From an uncultured beta proteobacterium (GTDB taxonomy: Bacteria; Pseudomonadota; Gammaproteobacteria; Burkholderiales; Burkholderiaceae_C), in NCBI GenBank assembly GCA_903886165.1, contig CAISLL010000378.1, positions 1 to 9,850 of the forward strand: a DNA stretch of 9,850 nucleotides, in the 5' to 3' direction. Shown in pieces: positions 1 through 6,913 of this stretch. Below the pieces are notes generated by a model that had not been told where the DNA came from, did no database searches, and saw only the letters and a program-made list of their open reading frames with translations. The first letter of the stretch is position 1; each line of letters opens with the position of its first letter. Both the position numbers and the translations under genes were made by a program.

Positions 1-462
1 CTGATTGCGCTCAGCCAGGACGAATTGTTGCTGGCGTGGGGTGTCACCCCGGCTGACCGCAAGTTGCTCGCCAGCCACATCCCGGTCACCCGACTGGTCA
101 CGCCAGAGCGCGCCGATGAACTTTGGGCACAGCGCCGCCAATTGTTCTTCAAACCGGTGGCAGGTTACGGTGCCAAGGCCGCCTACCGGGGCGACAAGCT
201 CACCCGCCGCGTCTGGAGCGAGATTCTGGAGAGCGACTTTGTCGCACAGGCGCTGGTACCACCCAGCGGCCGCATGATCGAGCTTGATGGCACACAAACC
301 GACCTGAAATTCGACATCCGCGCCTACACCTACGCCGGCCAGGTGCAACTGCTGGCAGCTCGCATGTATGCCGGACAAACCACCAATTTCCGCACCCAGG
401 GCGGCGGTTTTGCCCCGGTGATTGTGGTGCCCAATGCGGCGTCCGACCAGGGAGCGCACTGA
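1..462 (+). CDS. ATP-grasp-like protein, C-terminal part (5' end outside window)
   Basis: The frame is open from the first base, so the gene starts upstream; 153 residues and a TGA stop are visible. The fragment has the look of the second half of an ATP-grasp ligase. There is a lysine-containing strand with a glycine-rich turn (LFFKPVAGYGAK), then a basic stretch and an acidic DLKFDIRAYTY strand like the D-x-R segment of RimK-type folds. It ends in TTNFRTQGGGFAPV, where the Asn could be the metal-binding Asn. The stop overlaps the start of the next gene by one base (TGATG), so the two are translationally coupled and probably work on the same product. If so, this enzyme would form a peptide-like bond that the amidotransferase then completes. 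It does not match the C-terminus I remember for N-acetylglutaminylglutamine synthetase (Ngg). The ATP-grasp assignment is from motifs only and the substrate is unknown. Confidence 0.6.
   Translation: MIALSQDELLLAWGVTPADRKLLASHIPVTRLVTPERADELWAQRRQLFFKPVAGYGAKAAYRGDKLTRRVWSEILESDFVAQALVPPSGRMIELDGTQTDLKFDIRAYTYAGQVQLLAARMYAGQTTNFRTQGGGFAPVIVVPNAASDQGAH
449..454 (+). promoter_or_regulatory. Ribosome binding site of the amidotransferase gene
   Basis: AGGGAG lies inside the end of the upstream gene, seven bases before the ATG at 462. With the TGATG overlap it fixes this start. It also places the class II amidotransferase Cys immediately after the initiator Met, as that enzyme class requires. Confidence 0.7.
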
Positions 463-2258
463 TGTGCGGCATTTGCGGCGAGTTGCGCTTTGACGGCGGT
501 GCGCCCGACATGGCGGCCATCAGCCGCATGTCGGACAAATTGGCGCGCCGCGGGCCGGACGACGCCGGCAGTTACCTGGACGGCCCGCTGGCGTTTGGGC
601 ACCGGCGCTTGTCCATCATTGACCTGTCCGCGCACGCCCACCAACCGATGGTCGATGCCACGCTGCAACTCACACTGGTATTCAATGGCACCATTTACAA
701 CTACCGCGAGTTGCGCGCCGAGTTGCAAGCCTTGGGCTACCATTTTTTCTCGGAAGGCGACAGCGAGGTCATCCTGAAGAGTTACCACGCCTGGGGCGAC
801 CAGTGTGTGACACGTTTCAAGGGCATGTTTGCCTTTGCCATCTGGGACCAGCGCAGCAGCCAGCTGTTTCTGGCGCGGGATCGTTTTGGCATCAAACCCC
901 TTTACCTGAACCAGACCAGCCAGCGCCTGCGTTTTGCCTCCAGCCTGCCTGCGCTGCTGGTCGGCGGCGGTGTTGACACCACGCTGGATGCGGTGGCGCT
1001 GCACCACCACTTCACCCTGCACACGGTGGTGCCCGCACCACGCACCGTATTAAAAGGTGTGCGCAAATTGCCCCCGGCATCCAGCTTGCGGCTGGACCCG
1101 GACGGCAGCATCACCAAGCATGTCTACTGGACACTGGACGCCACCCGGCCAGCCAAGGCCCTGTCTGAAACCGAGTGGCTGGCTGCCACCCGCGAGCAAC
1201 TCAGCGCCAGTGTCAAGCGTCGCCTGCTGGCGGCTGATGTGCCGGTCGGCGTGCTGCTGTCCGGCGGGCTTGATTCCAGCCTGCTGGTCGGCCTGCTGGC
1301 AGACCAGGTGCCAGATTTGCGCACCTTTTCCATTGGTTTCGAGGATGTAGGTGCGGGCTCGGAGAAGGCCGACGAGTTTGAATTCTCGGATCAGGTGGCA
1401 CAGCACTTCCACACCCGGCACCAACAGTACAGCATTCCCAACGACGAGGTCATGCAGCGCCTGCCCGAGGCGGTGGCACAAATGACCGAACCCATGGTCA
1501 GCCACGACGTGATTGCGTTTTACTTGTTGGCGGAGCGGGTGTCCAGGGATGTCAAGGTGGTGATGTCGGGCCAGGGGGCCGACGAGGTGTTTGGCGGCTA
1601 CTTCTGGTACCCCAAGATGGACGCAGCTGCCGGCACACCGCTGGAGCGCTTCAGCCAGCACTACTTTGACCGCGACCACGCCGAGTACCTGCAAATGATT
1701 GCGCCTGCATTCCAGGTCGGTGACGTCACCTCCGAGCTGATTGCGAGTGAGCTGGAAAAACCGCAAGCCGACACTTTTCTCGACCAGGTCTGGCGGCTTG
1801 ACGCTACCACCCTGATCGTGGACGACCCCGTCAAACGCGTGGACAACATGCCGATGGCTTGGGGGCTGGAGGTGCGCACGCCGTTTCTGGACCATGAACT
1901 GGTTGAACTGGCGGCGCACATGCCGCCCGGACTCAAACTCAAGGAAGGCGGCAAGTTTCCGCTCAAGGCGATCTCACGCGGGTTGATTCCGGATTCAGTG
2001 ATTGACCGGCCCAAAGGCTACTTTCCGGTGCCGGCGCTCAAATATGTGCGTGGCCCGTTTCTGGAAATGATGCGCGGCATTCTGATGTCAGGGGCCTGCA
2101 TCCGGCGCGACCTGTACCAACGCAGTTACGTGGACAAGCTGCTGGCGGAGCCTGAGGCACCCGAACATTTCACCCGCATCAACGGCAGCAAGCTGTGGCA
2201 CCTGGCCTTGCTGGAATGGTGGTTGCAAGTGCATGTGGACACCTTGACGACAGCCTGA
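462..2258 (+). CDS. Asparagine-synthetase-type amidotransferase, probably N-acetylglutaminylglutamine amidotransferase (AsnO-like)
   Basis: This is a 598-residue two-domain enzyme. It starts MCGICGELRF, so Cys2 is the N-terminal nucleophile of a class II (Ntn) glutaminase domain covering about residues 2-200, with RRGPDD, GHRRLSIIDLS and FNGTIYNYRELR as expected. The synthetase domain follows, with the PP-loop SGGLDSS at 267-273, SGQGADEVFGGY from 369, and EVRTPFLDHELVELA near 470. The family uses glutamine-derived ammonia and ATP (acyl-AMP) to amidate a carboxylate. The opening and the VVPAPRT/KLPPAS segment resemble, from memory, the amidotransferase that makes the osmoprotectant N-acetylglutaminylglutamine amide in Pseudomonas and Sinorhizobium. 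The usual partners (the GNAT-containing synthetase Ngg and an M42 peptidase) are not in the window; an ATP-grasp-like gene is coupled upstream instead. A generic AsnB or a related amide-forming enzyme is the alternative. The enzyme class is secure; the specific product is inferred. Confidence 0.85.
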   Translation: MCGICGELRFDGGAPDMAAISRMSDKLARRGPDDAGSYLDGPLAFGHRRLSIIDLSAHAHQPMVDATLQLTLVFNGTIYNYRELRAELQALGYHFFSEGDSEVILKSYHAWGDQCVTRFKGMFAFAIWDQRSSQLFLARDRFGIKPLYLNQTSQRLRFASSLPALLVGGGVDTTLDAVALHHHFTLHTVVPAPRTVLKGVRKLPPASSLRLDPDGSITKHVYWTLDATRPAKALSETEWLAATREQLSASVKRRLLAADVPVGVLLSGGLDSSLLVGLLADQVPDLRTFSIGFEDVGAGSEKADEFEFSDQVAQHFHTRHQQYSIPNDEVMQRLPEAVAQMTEPMVSHDVIAFYLLAERVSRDVKVVMSGQGADEVFGGYFWYPKMDAAAGTPLERFSQHYFDRDHAEYLQMIAPAFQVGDVTSELIASELEKPQADTFLDQVWRLDATTLIVDDPVKRVDNMPMAWGLEVRTPFLDHELVELAAHMPPGLKLKEGGKFPLKAISRGLIPDSVIDRPKGYFPVPALKYVRGPFLEMMRGILMSGACIRRDLYQRSYVDKLLAEPEAPEHFTRINGSKLWHLALLEWWLQVHVDTLTTA

Positions 2259-2405
2259 ATGCGACTTGGCCTTCAGGATTGGCGTGTCAGGAAAGTGTAC
2301 CGGCAGGCACCTTAGAATGGCCAGCTGACAAGACCAATCAAAAAATCCGGTAGCGTTGGGTCGGTCCCGTTTGACATTTTCAGCCGCCAAGGTTTCAGTG
2401 CTGCC

Positions 2406-2672
2406 ATGCCTGATGCAGAAAAATCGCTGTTGATCCGCTTTGCAGTCGGTGTGCTGGTGCTGTGCACCGTCGCGGCCTTCGTTGCGCTGCGTTACGCGAC
2501 GCCGGATCAAACCATGGCAATGGCTGGCGCCATGTTGGCCGTGTCCGCCTGGTGAAGTGGGCAGACGCGGCGATGTACCAGGCAAAAAAACGGCCGCAAC
2601 CGGATTCAGTTCCACGATCCACAAAAGGTGAACGTGGGCGAGTTCACTGAATCCGCCTCCGGGTATTTTTAG
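2406..2672 (+). pseudogene. Remnant of a membrane-anchored diguanylate cyclase (GGDEF)
   Basis: Two pieces in different frames are joined. From ATG 2406, 49 residues encode a short N-terminus and a hydrophobic membrane segment (RFAVGVLVLCTVAAFVAL), ending at TGA 2553-2555. From about 2540 another frame gives LVKWADAAMYQAK, the signature just before the end of a GGDEF domain. At the seven-A run (2584-2590) that frame is shifted again: with six A it would continue as NGRNRIQFHDP and on to TAG 2670-2672. The sensor region and almost all of the cyclase domain, including GGDEF itself, are missing. An internal deletion plus a homopolymer frameshift therefore inactivated it. The stop abuts the convergent aminotransferase stop with no gap. 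A TAGAAT hexamer at 2313-2318 could be an old -10 box, but no convincing -35 precedes it. The gap 2259-2405 holds nothing else I can support. Confidence 0.75.
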
Positions 2673-3860
2673 TTAAAGCGCCCGCCCGAGCCGCGCAATT
2701 CCCTCTTCAATCTTCGCCACATCGGCCGTGGCAAAACTCAGGCGCAGGGTGCTCAGGTCGGGGTCATGCGCAAAGAACGGCGCTCCCGGCACAAAAGCAA
2801 CACCCTGCTCAATGGCGCGTTTGGCAAATTCAGGGGCATTGGCACTTTTGCCGTTCGCGCCTGTCAAGCTGGCCCAGAAAAACATGCCGCCTTGCGGCTG
2901 GTTGAAGGCAATCGCGTCGCCCAACTCGCGCCGCAGCGAGTCTGCCATGACCCGGGCACGTTCGGCGTAAGTGCTGCGCACCACCGCCAACGCATCGTTG
3001 AGGCGGTTCAGGGTCAGGTAGTGGGCGCAGATCGCTTGTGTCAAATTGCTGGTATGAGCATCGCTGAACTGCTTGCACATGGTGGCCTTGGCCAGCAGCG
3101 CCGCCGGCGCAATGAGCCAGCCCACACGCAGGCCTGGGCTCAGTATCTTGCTGAAGGAGCCGCAATGGGCCAGCCAGTCGCGGCTGCCAGGCACCTCTGC
3201 GCTCAGTGCCAGCAGGCTGGGCGGTGGCGCCGCATCAAAATACAACTCGCCATAGGGGTCGTCTTCCACCACCAGGGTTTGGGTACGCGCCGCAATGTCC
3301 AGAATGCGCTTGCGCCGCGCCAGGCTCAAGGTGGCGCCGCTGGGGTTGCCAAAGGTCGGTATCAGGTAGACCAGTTTGGGCTTGTGCTCTTCAATCAAGG
3401 TTTCCAGCTTGTCCACATCCACCCCGTCTGCGTCAATCGGCGCGCCAATGATGTGCGCGCCGTAGAGCCGAAAACACTGGATGGTGGCGAGAAAGGTGGG
3501 CGCTTCCACAATCACCTTGTCGCCTGGGGAAATCATGGTCTTGCCAATCAGGTCGAGCGCCTGCTGGCTTCCGGTGGTAACGATCAGGCCGTCAGCAGTC
3601 ACCGTGGCGCCCTTGTTGGCCATGAAGGCACTGAGGCCCTCGCGCAACGGCTGGTAACCTTCGGTGGCACCATATTGCAGCACTGGGCCGGGGTTGTTGG
3701 CCAACACAAAGGCGCTGGCCTGCGCAATGCCGGTGGCATCAAACAGCGCCGGGTCAGGAAAACCGCCGGCAAAACTGATGATGCCGGGCTTGCCCAGCAG
3801 CTTGAACAGTTCGCGAATGGCAGAGGTTTCTACGTTTTGAAGGCGCTGGGCAAATTGCAT
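2673..3860 (-). CDS. PLP-dependent class I/II aminotransferase (LysN/2-aminoadipate transaminase-like)
   Basis: This 395-residue protein is the usual length for the family. It is a fold-type I aminotransferase, which moves an amino group between an amino acid and a 2-oxo acid through pyridoxal phosphate. Visible landmarks in order are ISFAGGFPDP (28-37), YGATEGYQPLRE (63-74), TTGSQQALDL (95-104), a GNPSG loop with Asn172, VVEDDPYGEL (197-206) with the cofactor-binding Asp and Tyr, and SFSK with the Schiff-base Lys238. The substrate carboxylate Arg is probably Arg373 in LRLSF. The sequence resembles the catalytic half of MocR regulators but has no N-terminal wHTH domain, so it is an enzyme of the LysN/aromatic or branched-chain type. 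The frame stays open to 4319, but MQFAQRLQNVE at 3860 is where family similarity begins, and anything longer would run into the divergent gene. No strong Shine-Dalgarno is visible. The substrate cannot be read from sequence. Confidence 0.85.
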   Translation of the reverse strand: MQFAQRLQNVETSAIRELFKLLGKPGIISFAGGFPDPALFDATGIAQASAFVLANNPGPVLQYGATEGYQPLREGLSAFMANKGATVTADGLIVTTGSQQALDLIGKTMISPGDKVIVEAPTFLATIQCFRLYGAHIIGAPIDADGVDVDKLETLIEEHKPKLVYLIPTFGNPSGATLSLARRKRILDIAARTQTLVVEDDPYGELYFDAAPPPSLLALSAEVPGSRDWLAHCGSFSKILSPGLRVGWLIAPAALLAKATMCKQFSDAHTSNLTQAICAHYLTLNRLNDALAVVRSTYAERARVMADSLRRELGDAIAFNQPQGGMFFWASLTGANGKSANAPEFAKRAIEQGVAFVPGAPFFAHDPDLSTLRLSFATADVAKIEEGIARLGRAL

Positions 3861-3990
3861 GAAAAAACTCAGGGTTGGAGTTGAAAAAAACAGCCCGGCG
3901 TGCACCAGGCGAGCATTGCAGGCCGGAAATTGGCCGGTAATTAGGGTAAATTGTGACTGATTGCTCACCCACCCCATCCCTGCTACGCCC

Positions 3991-4791
3991 ATGCACAGTC
4001 TTGATTCTTTCTTTGCTACCGTTAAATTGCCCTCCATACCCGAGGTGGCAAGCCGGCTCATCAAGACGCTCAATGATGACAACGCGGGCGTGCGGGACAT
4101 TCGTGACCTCATTGCCCAGGACCCGGCGCTGAGTGCCAAACTCTTGCGCCTTGCCAACAGCGCCCAGTTCGGCCTGCCGCGGGGTGTCAGTTCGCTTGAC
4201 GATGCGATCCAGATGGTCGGCATGGTCAAGGTGCGCAGCCTGGCGCTTGGGGCCTGCATAAGTGACGCCTTCCCGGCCTTGCCAGGCCTGGACCCGCAAG
4301 CTTTCTGGCAGGCCAGCATGGCCTGTGCCAGCTATGCGCAGTGGCTGGCAAACGCCCTGGACATGGATGGACAGCAGGCCTGGCTCACAGGCATGATGCT
4401 GCGCCTGGGCGAGTTGCTGATTGGCCAGGCAAATCCGGACGCGCTGGCAGAAATCGAGAAATTGCCGCACCAACCCGGCATTCGCTGGGAACGCGAACGG
4501 CGTCTGACCGGTTTTTCTGAAGGCCAGATCACCGCCGAACTGGCACGGCGCTGGAACTTCCCAATGCAGATCACCCAGGCACTGGAGCGCAGCTATGACC
4601 CGCTGGTAGAACAGGCTTTTTCAAGGCTTGGAGCGGTGCTGAACCTGGCCGGCATACTGGCTGACGTGCCACATGCCAACGCAGCCACAGTGGACCACTT
4701 GCCGCCCGACGTGATTGCCGCACTTGCCCTCGACATACGCTGGATGAAAGACAACTTTCCTTCGGCTGAAACGTTCATCAGCCTGCACTGA
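3991..4791 (+). CDS. HDOD domain signalling protein (first copy)
   Basis: This is a 266-residue single-domain protein. HDOD domains are HD-superfamily helical folds that have lost the metal-binding HD residues; they occur in signalling and regulatory proteins, usually with unknown partners. Diagnostic segments are LPSIPEVASRL (13-23), AQDPALSAKLLRLANSAQFG (42-61), DDAIQMVGMVKVRSLAL (70-86), WLTGMMLRLGE (131-141) and GFSEGQITAEL (174-184). There is no EAL, GGDEF, receiver or membrane segment, so it looks like a stand-alone cytosolic output module. ATG 3991 gives the normal family N-terminus; the frame is open slightly further upstream only with a TTG, and no clear ribosome binding site precedes either. 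The stop is four bases from nth, so it is co-transcribed with nth and with the second HDOD gene at 5437. The 130-bp divergent gap before it must hold its promoter, but I could not pick one out. Confidence 0.85.
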   Translation: MHSLDSFFATVKLPSIPEVASRLIKTLNDDNAGVRDIRDLIAQDPALSAKLLRLANSAQFGLPRGVSSLDDAIQMVGMVKVRSLALGACISDAFPALPGLDPQAFWQASMACASYAQWLANALDMDGQQAWLTGMMLRLGELLIGQANPDALAEIEKLPHQPGIRWERERRLTGFSEGQITAELARRWNFPMQITQALERSYDPLVEQAFSRLGAVLNLAGILADVPHANAATVDHLPPDVIAALALDIRWMKDNFPSAETFISLH

Positions 4792-4795
4792 CCCG

Positions 4796-5440
4796 ATGAC
4801 ACGCGCCGACATCACCGCTTTTTTTGCCACCCTGGCAGCCGCCAACCCGCACCCGCAAACCGAGCTGGAATACACCAGTGTGTTTGAGCTGCTGTGCGCG
4901 GTGCTGCTGTCGGCACAGGCGACCGATGTCAGTGTCAACAAGGCCACCCGAGGCCTTTTCAAGGTCGCCAACACACCGCAAAAGATGCTGTCCCTGGGGC
5001 TGGACGGCCTGGAAGCGCACATCAAGACCATTGGCCTCTACCACAGCAAGGCGCGCCACCTGCTGGAAACCTGCCGGATTCTGGTCGAGCAATACGGTGG
5101 CGAGGTACCGCGCACCAGAGAGGCCTTGCAAACCCTGCCCGGCGTTGGCCGCAAGACCGCCAATGTGGTGTTGAACGTGGCCTTTGGCGAGCCCACCATG
5201 GCGGTGGACACGCACATCTTTCGCGTGGCCAACCGCACTGGCCTGGCCCCCGGAAAAACACCACTGGAAGTTGAACAAAAGCTGCTCAAACGCGTGCCCA
5301 CCGCGTTCCTGGTACACGCGCACCACTGGCTGATCCTGCATGGCCGCTACATCTGCCAGGCACGCAGCCCCCAGTGCTGGCACTGTGCGGTAGCATCGCA
5401 TTGCGATTTCAAGCCAAAAACAACCAAGAAAACACCATGA
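4796..5440 (+). CDS. nth: Endonuclease III (DNA glycosylase/AP lyase)
   Basis: The 214-residue protein is almost exactly the size of E. coli Nth and is collinear with it. Endonuclease III excises oxidised pyrimidines such as thymine glycol and nicks the abasic site by beta-elimination in base-excision repair. The helix-hairpin-helix LPGVGRKTANVV carries the Schiff-base Lys120, and AVDTHIFRVANR carries the catalytic Asp138. Cys187, Cys194, Cys197 and Cys203 have the C-x6-C-x2-C-x5-C spacing that binds the [4Fe-4S] cluster. All of these numbers coincide with E. coli numbering. ATG 4796 follows the HDOD stop by four bases, and the TGA overlaps the next ATG (ATGA), so it is the middle gene of a translationally coupled trio. 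Nothing suggests it is defective. Confidence 0.97.
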   Translation: MTRADITAFFATLAAANPHPQTELEYTSVFELLCAVLLSAQATDVSVNKATRGLFKVANTPQKMLSLGLDGLEAHIKTIGLYHSKARHLLETCRILVEQYGGEVPRTREALQTLPGVGRKTANVVLNVAFGEPTMAVDTHIFRVANRTGLAPGKTPLEVEQKLLKRVPTAFLVHAHHWLILHGRYICQARSPQCWHCAVASHCDFKPKTTKKTP

Positions 5441-6273
5441 GCCTGCCCGACCACGCCCCTTTCACCGATCTGCCGACTTTCCTGAGGTCAGTGCAGTGGC
5501 CGGTCATGCCAGAAGTGGGGCAGGCGCTGGTGCGCACCCTCAGCAACGACGATGTCGACACCTTCACTGTGTGCCGCATCATTGCCAAAGACCCGGCGCT
5601 GACGGCGACCTTGCTGCGCATGGCCAACAGCGCCATGTTCGGCCTGTCCGGCACCGTCGACACACTGGAGCGTGCCGTGAATGTGGTGGGCCTGGCGCAG
5701 GTGCGCGCCCGTGCCCTGTCGATCTGCATCGCACAAAACGCCAATTTGCCGGTGGGCATTGACCGCACCGAGTTCTGGCGTTTTTGCATGTTGTGCGCGG
5801 GTTACGCGCAGTGGCTGGCTGACCTGTGCGAGGTGGATGACCAGGAAGCCTGGCTCTGCGGCATGATGTTGCGCCTGGGAGAAATCAACCTGGGCCAGGC
5901 GCGCCCATTCTGTGTGCCGCAAATCGAAGCCAAACCCATTCAGCCAGGTGAGCGCTGGCTGCGCCAGCGCCAGCTGATCGGTTTTGACGAAGGCCAGATC
6001 ACTGCCGAACTGGCGCAGCATTGGGATTTTCCGAACAGTCTGGTGAACGGCTTGCGCCACACCGCCCAACCCCTGGTGCCGACCGACTTTCGCAAGCTCG
6101 CGACCGTGCTTCATCTGGCGGCGCGGCTGGCAGACGGCGGCGCTGTGACGCCGCAAGCCATCAGTGACCTGCCTGTGGTCTTGCTGAAAATGTTGGCGCT
6201 TGACCCCGAAGTGCTGCTGCTCGATGCGCCAGATGCCATTGAACTGGCAGACCTCTCGATGTTTGCCAGCTGA
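5437..6273 (+). CDS. HDOD domain signalling protein (second copy, paralogue of the first)
   Basis: This is a 278-residue HDOD protein starting at the ATG that overlaps the nth stop by four bases (ATGA). Landmarks are MPEVGQALVRTLSNDDV (24-40), KDPALTATLLRMANSAMFGL (51-70), VVGLAQVRARALSICIA (83-99), AWLCGMMLRLGE (138-149) and GFDEGQITAELAQHWDFP (182-199). Most of these align block by block with the HDOD protein at 3991-4791, at roughly half identical residues by eye over the central 160 residues and without large gaps. The pair therefore probably arose by duplication. Like its sister it has no second domain and no membrane segment. Coupling to nth suggests shared expression, perhaps in a stress or DNA-damage setting, but that is inference. 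It converges with cobC, leaving only 19 bases between the stops and no obvious terminator hairpin. Confidence 0.85.
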   Translation: MSLPDHAPFTDLPTFLRSVQWPVMPEVGQALVRTLSNDDVDTFTVCRIIAKDPALTATLLRMANSAMFGLSGTVDTLERAVNVVGLAQVRARALSICIAQNANLPVGIDRTEFWRFCMLCAGYAQWLADLCEVDDQEAWLCGMMLRLGEINLGQARPFCVPQIEAKPIQPGERWLRQRQLIGFDEGQITAELAQHWDFPNSLVNGLRHTAQPLVPTDFRKLATVLHLAARLADGGAVTPQAISDLPVVLLKMLALDPEVLLLDAPDAIELADLSMFAS

Positions 6274-6292
6274 CAGGCTCAATCCGTCACCG

Positions 6293-6913
6293 TCAGACGT
6301 CAAGCAATTGCCATTGCCCAAACGCAGGGGCATCAACAGGCCACAAGGTGGCCGACCTGACCTCAAGAATACCTTTGGCCAACAAGTTGACGGCCCGGAT
6401 CACCCCGGCATGGGTTATCCAGACATGGGCCATGGGCACCGCAACAGTGGCTTGCGCGGCCTGCATGTCGCGCCAGGCCGCAGCCACACGCGCCATCAAC
6501 CCGGCGACACTTTCCGCACCACCAAAACGATACTGCCAGAAGTCGGCCATCCAGTCGTCATAGGTTTGCTGCGGAATTTTGTCCCAGGGCAAACCTTCAA
6601 ACTCACCAAAATTCATCTCGGCCAGCCGGGCATCTGTTTTGTATGACAAATCAGGCCGTATACCATATATAGTTTGCGCGAGTAGCTCACATCTTTGTAG
6701 CGGTGAGCAGCACACCGAAGCCTGCGCCGGCAGGCAGTCTGCCAGCGCCTGCGCAGCCACCCGGGTTGCCGCTGCGTCTGCTGCCAAATCCAAAGCACCA
6801 TAACAAATGCCGGGTGCCACCAGCGGCTGCGCATGGCGCACCAGCCAAAACTGGACCTTCACAGGCACTGCGACAGACGTCATGACAGGCGTGCTTTGAG
6901 CCATGACAGTCAT
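6293..6913 (-). CDS. cobC: Histidine phosphatase, probable alpha-ribazole phosphatase
   Basis: This 206-residue protein belongs to the histidine phosphatase (phosphoglycerate-mutase-like) superfamily. WLVRHAQP contains the RH motif with the phosphorylated His27. SPLQR (70-74) supplies a phosphate-binding Arg, LAEMNFGEFEG (97-107) the acid/base Glu, and ITHAGVIRAV the second active-site His168. Its place at the end of the cobQ-cobT-cobS series points to CobC, which dephosphorylates alpha-ribazole-5'-phosphate or adenosylcobalamin-5'-phosphate. The cobS stop and this ATG overlap (TGATG at 6915-6911), so the two are coupled; a GTG one codon earlier and ATGs at 6904 and 6883 are also in frame. 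Residues about 71-90 are written in AT-rich, rare codons (CTA, AGA, ATA, ATA) unlike the rest, and that stretch matches a repeat seen elsewhere in the window. Confidence 0.85.
   Translation of the reverse strand: MTVMAQSTPVMTSVAVPVKVQFWLVRHAQPLVAPGICYGALDLAADAAATRVAAQALADCLPAQASVCCSPLQRCELLAQTIYGIRPDLSYKTDARLAEMNFGEFEGLPWDKIPQQTYDDWMADFWQYRFGGAESVAGLMARVAAAWRDMQAAQATVAVPMAHVWITHAGVIRAVNLLAKGILEVRSATLWPVDAPAFGQWQLLDV
6645..6701 (-). repeat. Dispersed ~55-bp repeat, copy inside cobC
   Basis: Read on the minus strand from 6701 this begins GCTACAAAG, then GAGCTACTCGCGC, an AT-rich stretch, and GGCCTGATTTG. It aligns by eye with the intergenic copy at 9345-9402: the shared skeleton is CTA-CAAA-ATG-GAGCT-C-GCG, then ATGG-TATA and GGC-ATTT. 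It is translated in frame within CobC and uses rare codons, so the element appears to have been absorbed into the gene rather than disrupting it. Confidence 0.5.

Noticed and set aside
330..1919. Minus-strand open frames within the amidotransferase gene (230 and 289 codons)
   Set aside because: They are shadows of a gene with complete motifs on the plus strand, caused by high third-position GC.
2253..2276. Terminator hairpin after the amidotransferase gene (CCTGAA/TTCAGG)
   Set aside because: Six pairs around a long loop, overlapping the stop codon and without a T-run; too weak to call.
2766..3884. Plus-strand open frame of 372 codons
   Set aside because: It is antisense to the aminotransferase, which has clear catalytic motifs; the plus-strand peptide is low-complexity and resembles nothing.
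3861..3990. Promoters and a GGCCGG direct repeat in the divergent aminotransferase-HDOD gap
   Set aside because: TTGCAG at 3916 with AATTAG 17 bases on, and TAAATT at 3947, are poor matches to consensus. GGCCGG twice in GC-rich DNA is not strong evidence of an operator.
3861..4319. N-terminal extension of the aminotransferase (another 153 residues)
   Set aside because: It would lie antisense across the start of the HDOD gene at 3991, has no family similarity, and the normal aminotransferase N-terminus begins at 3860.
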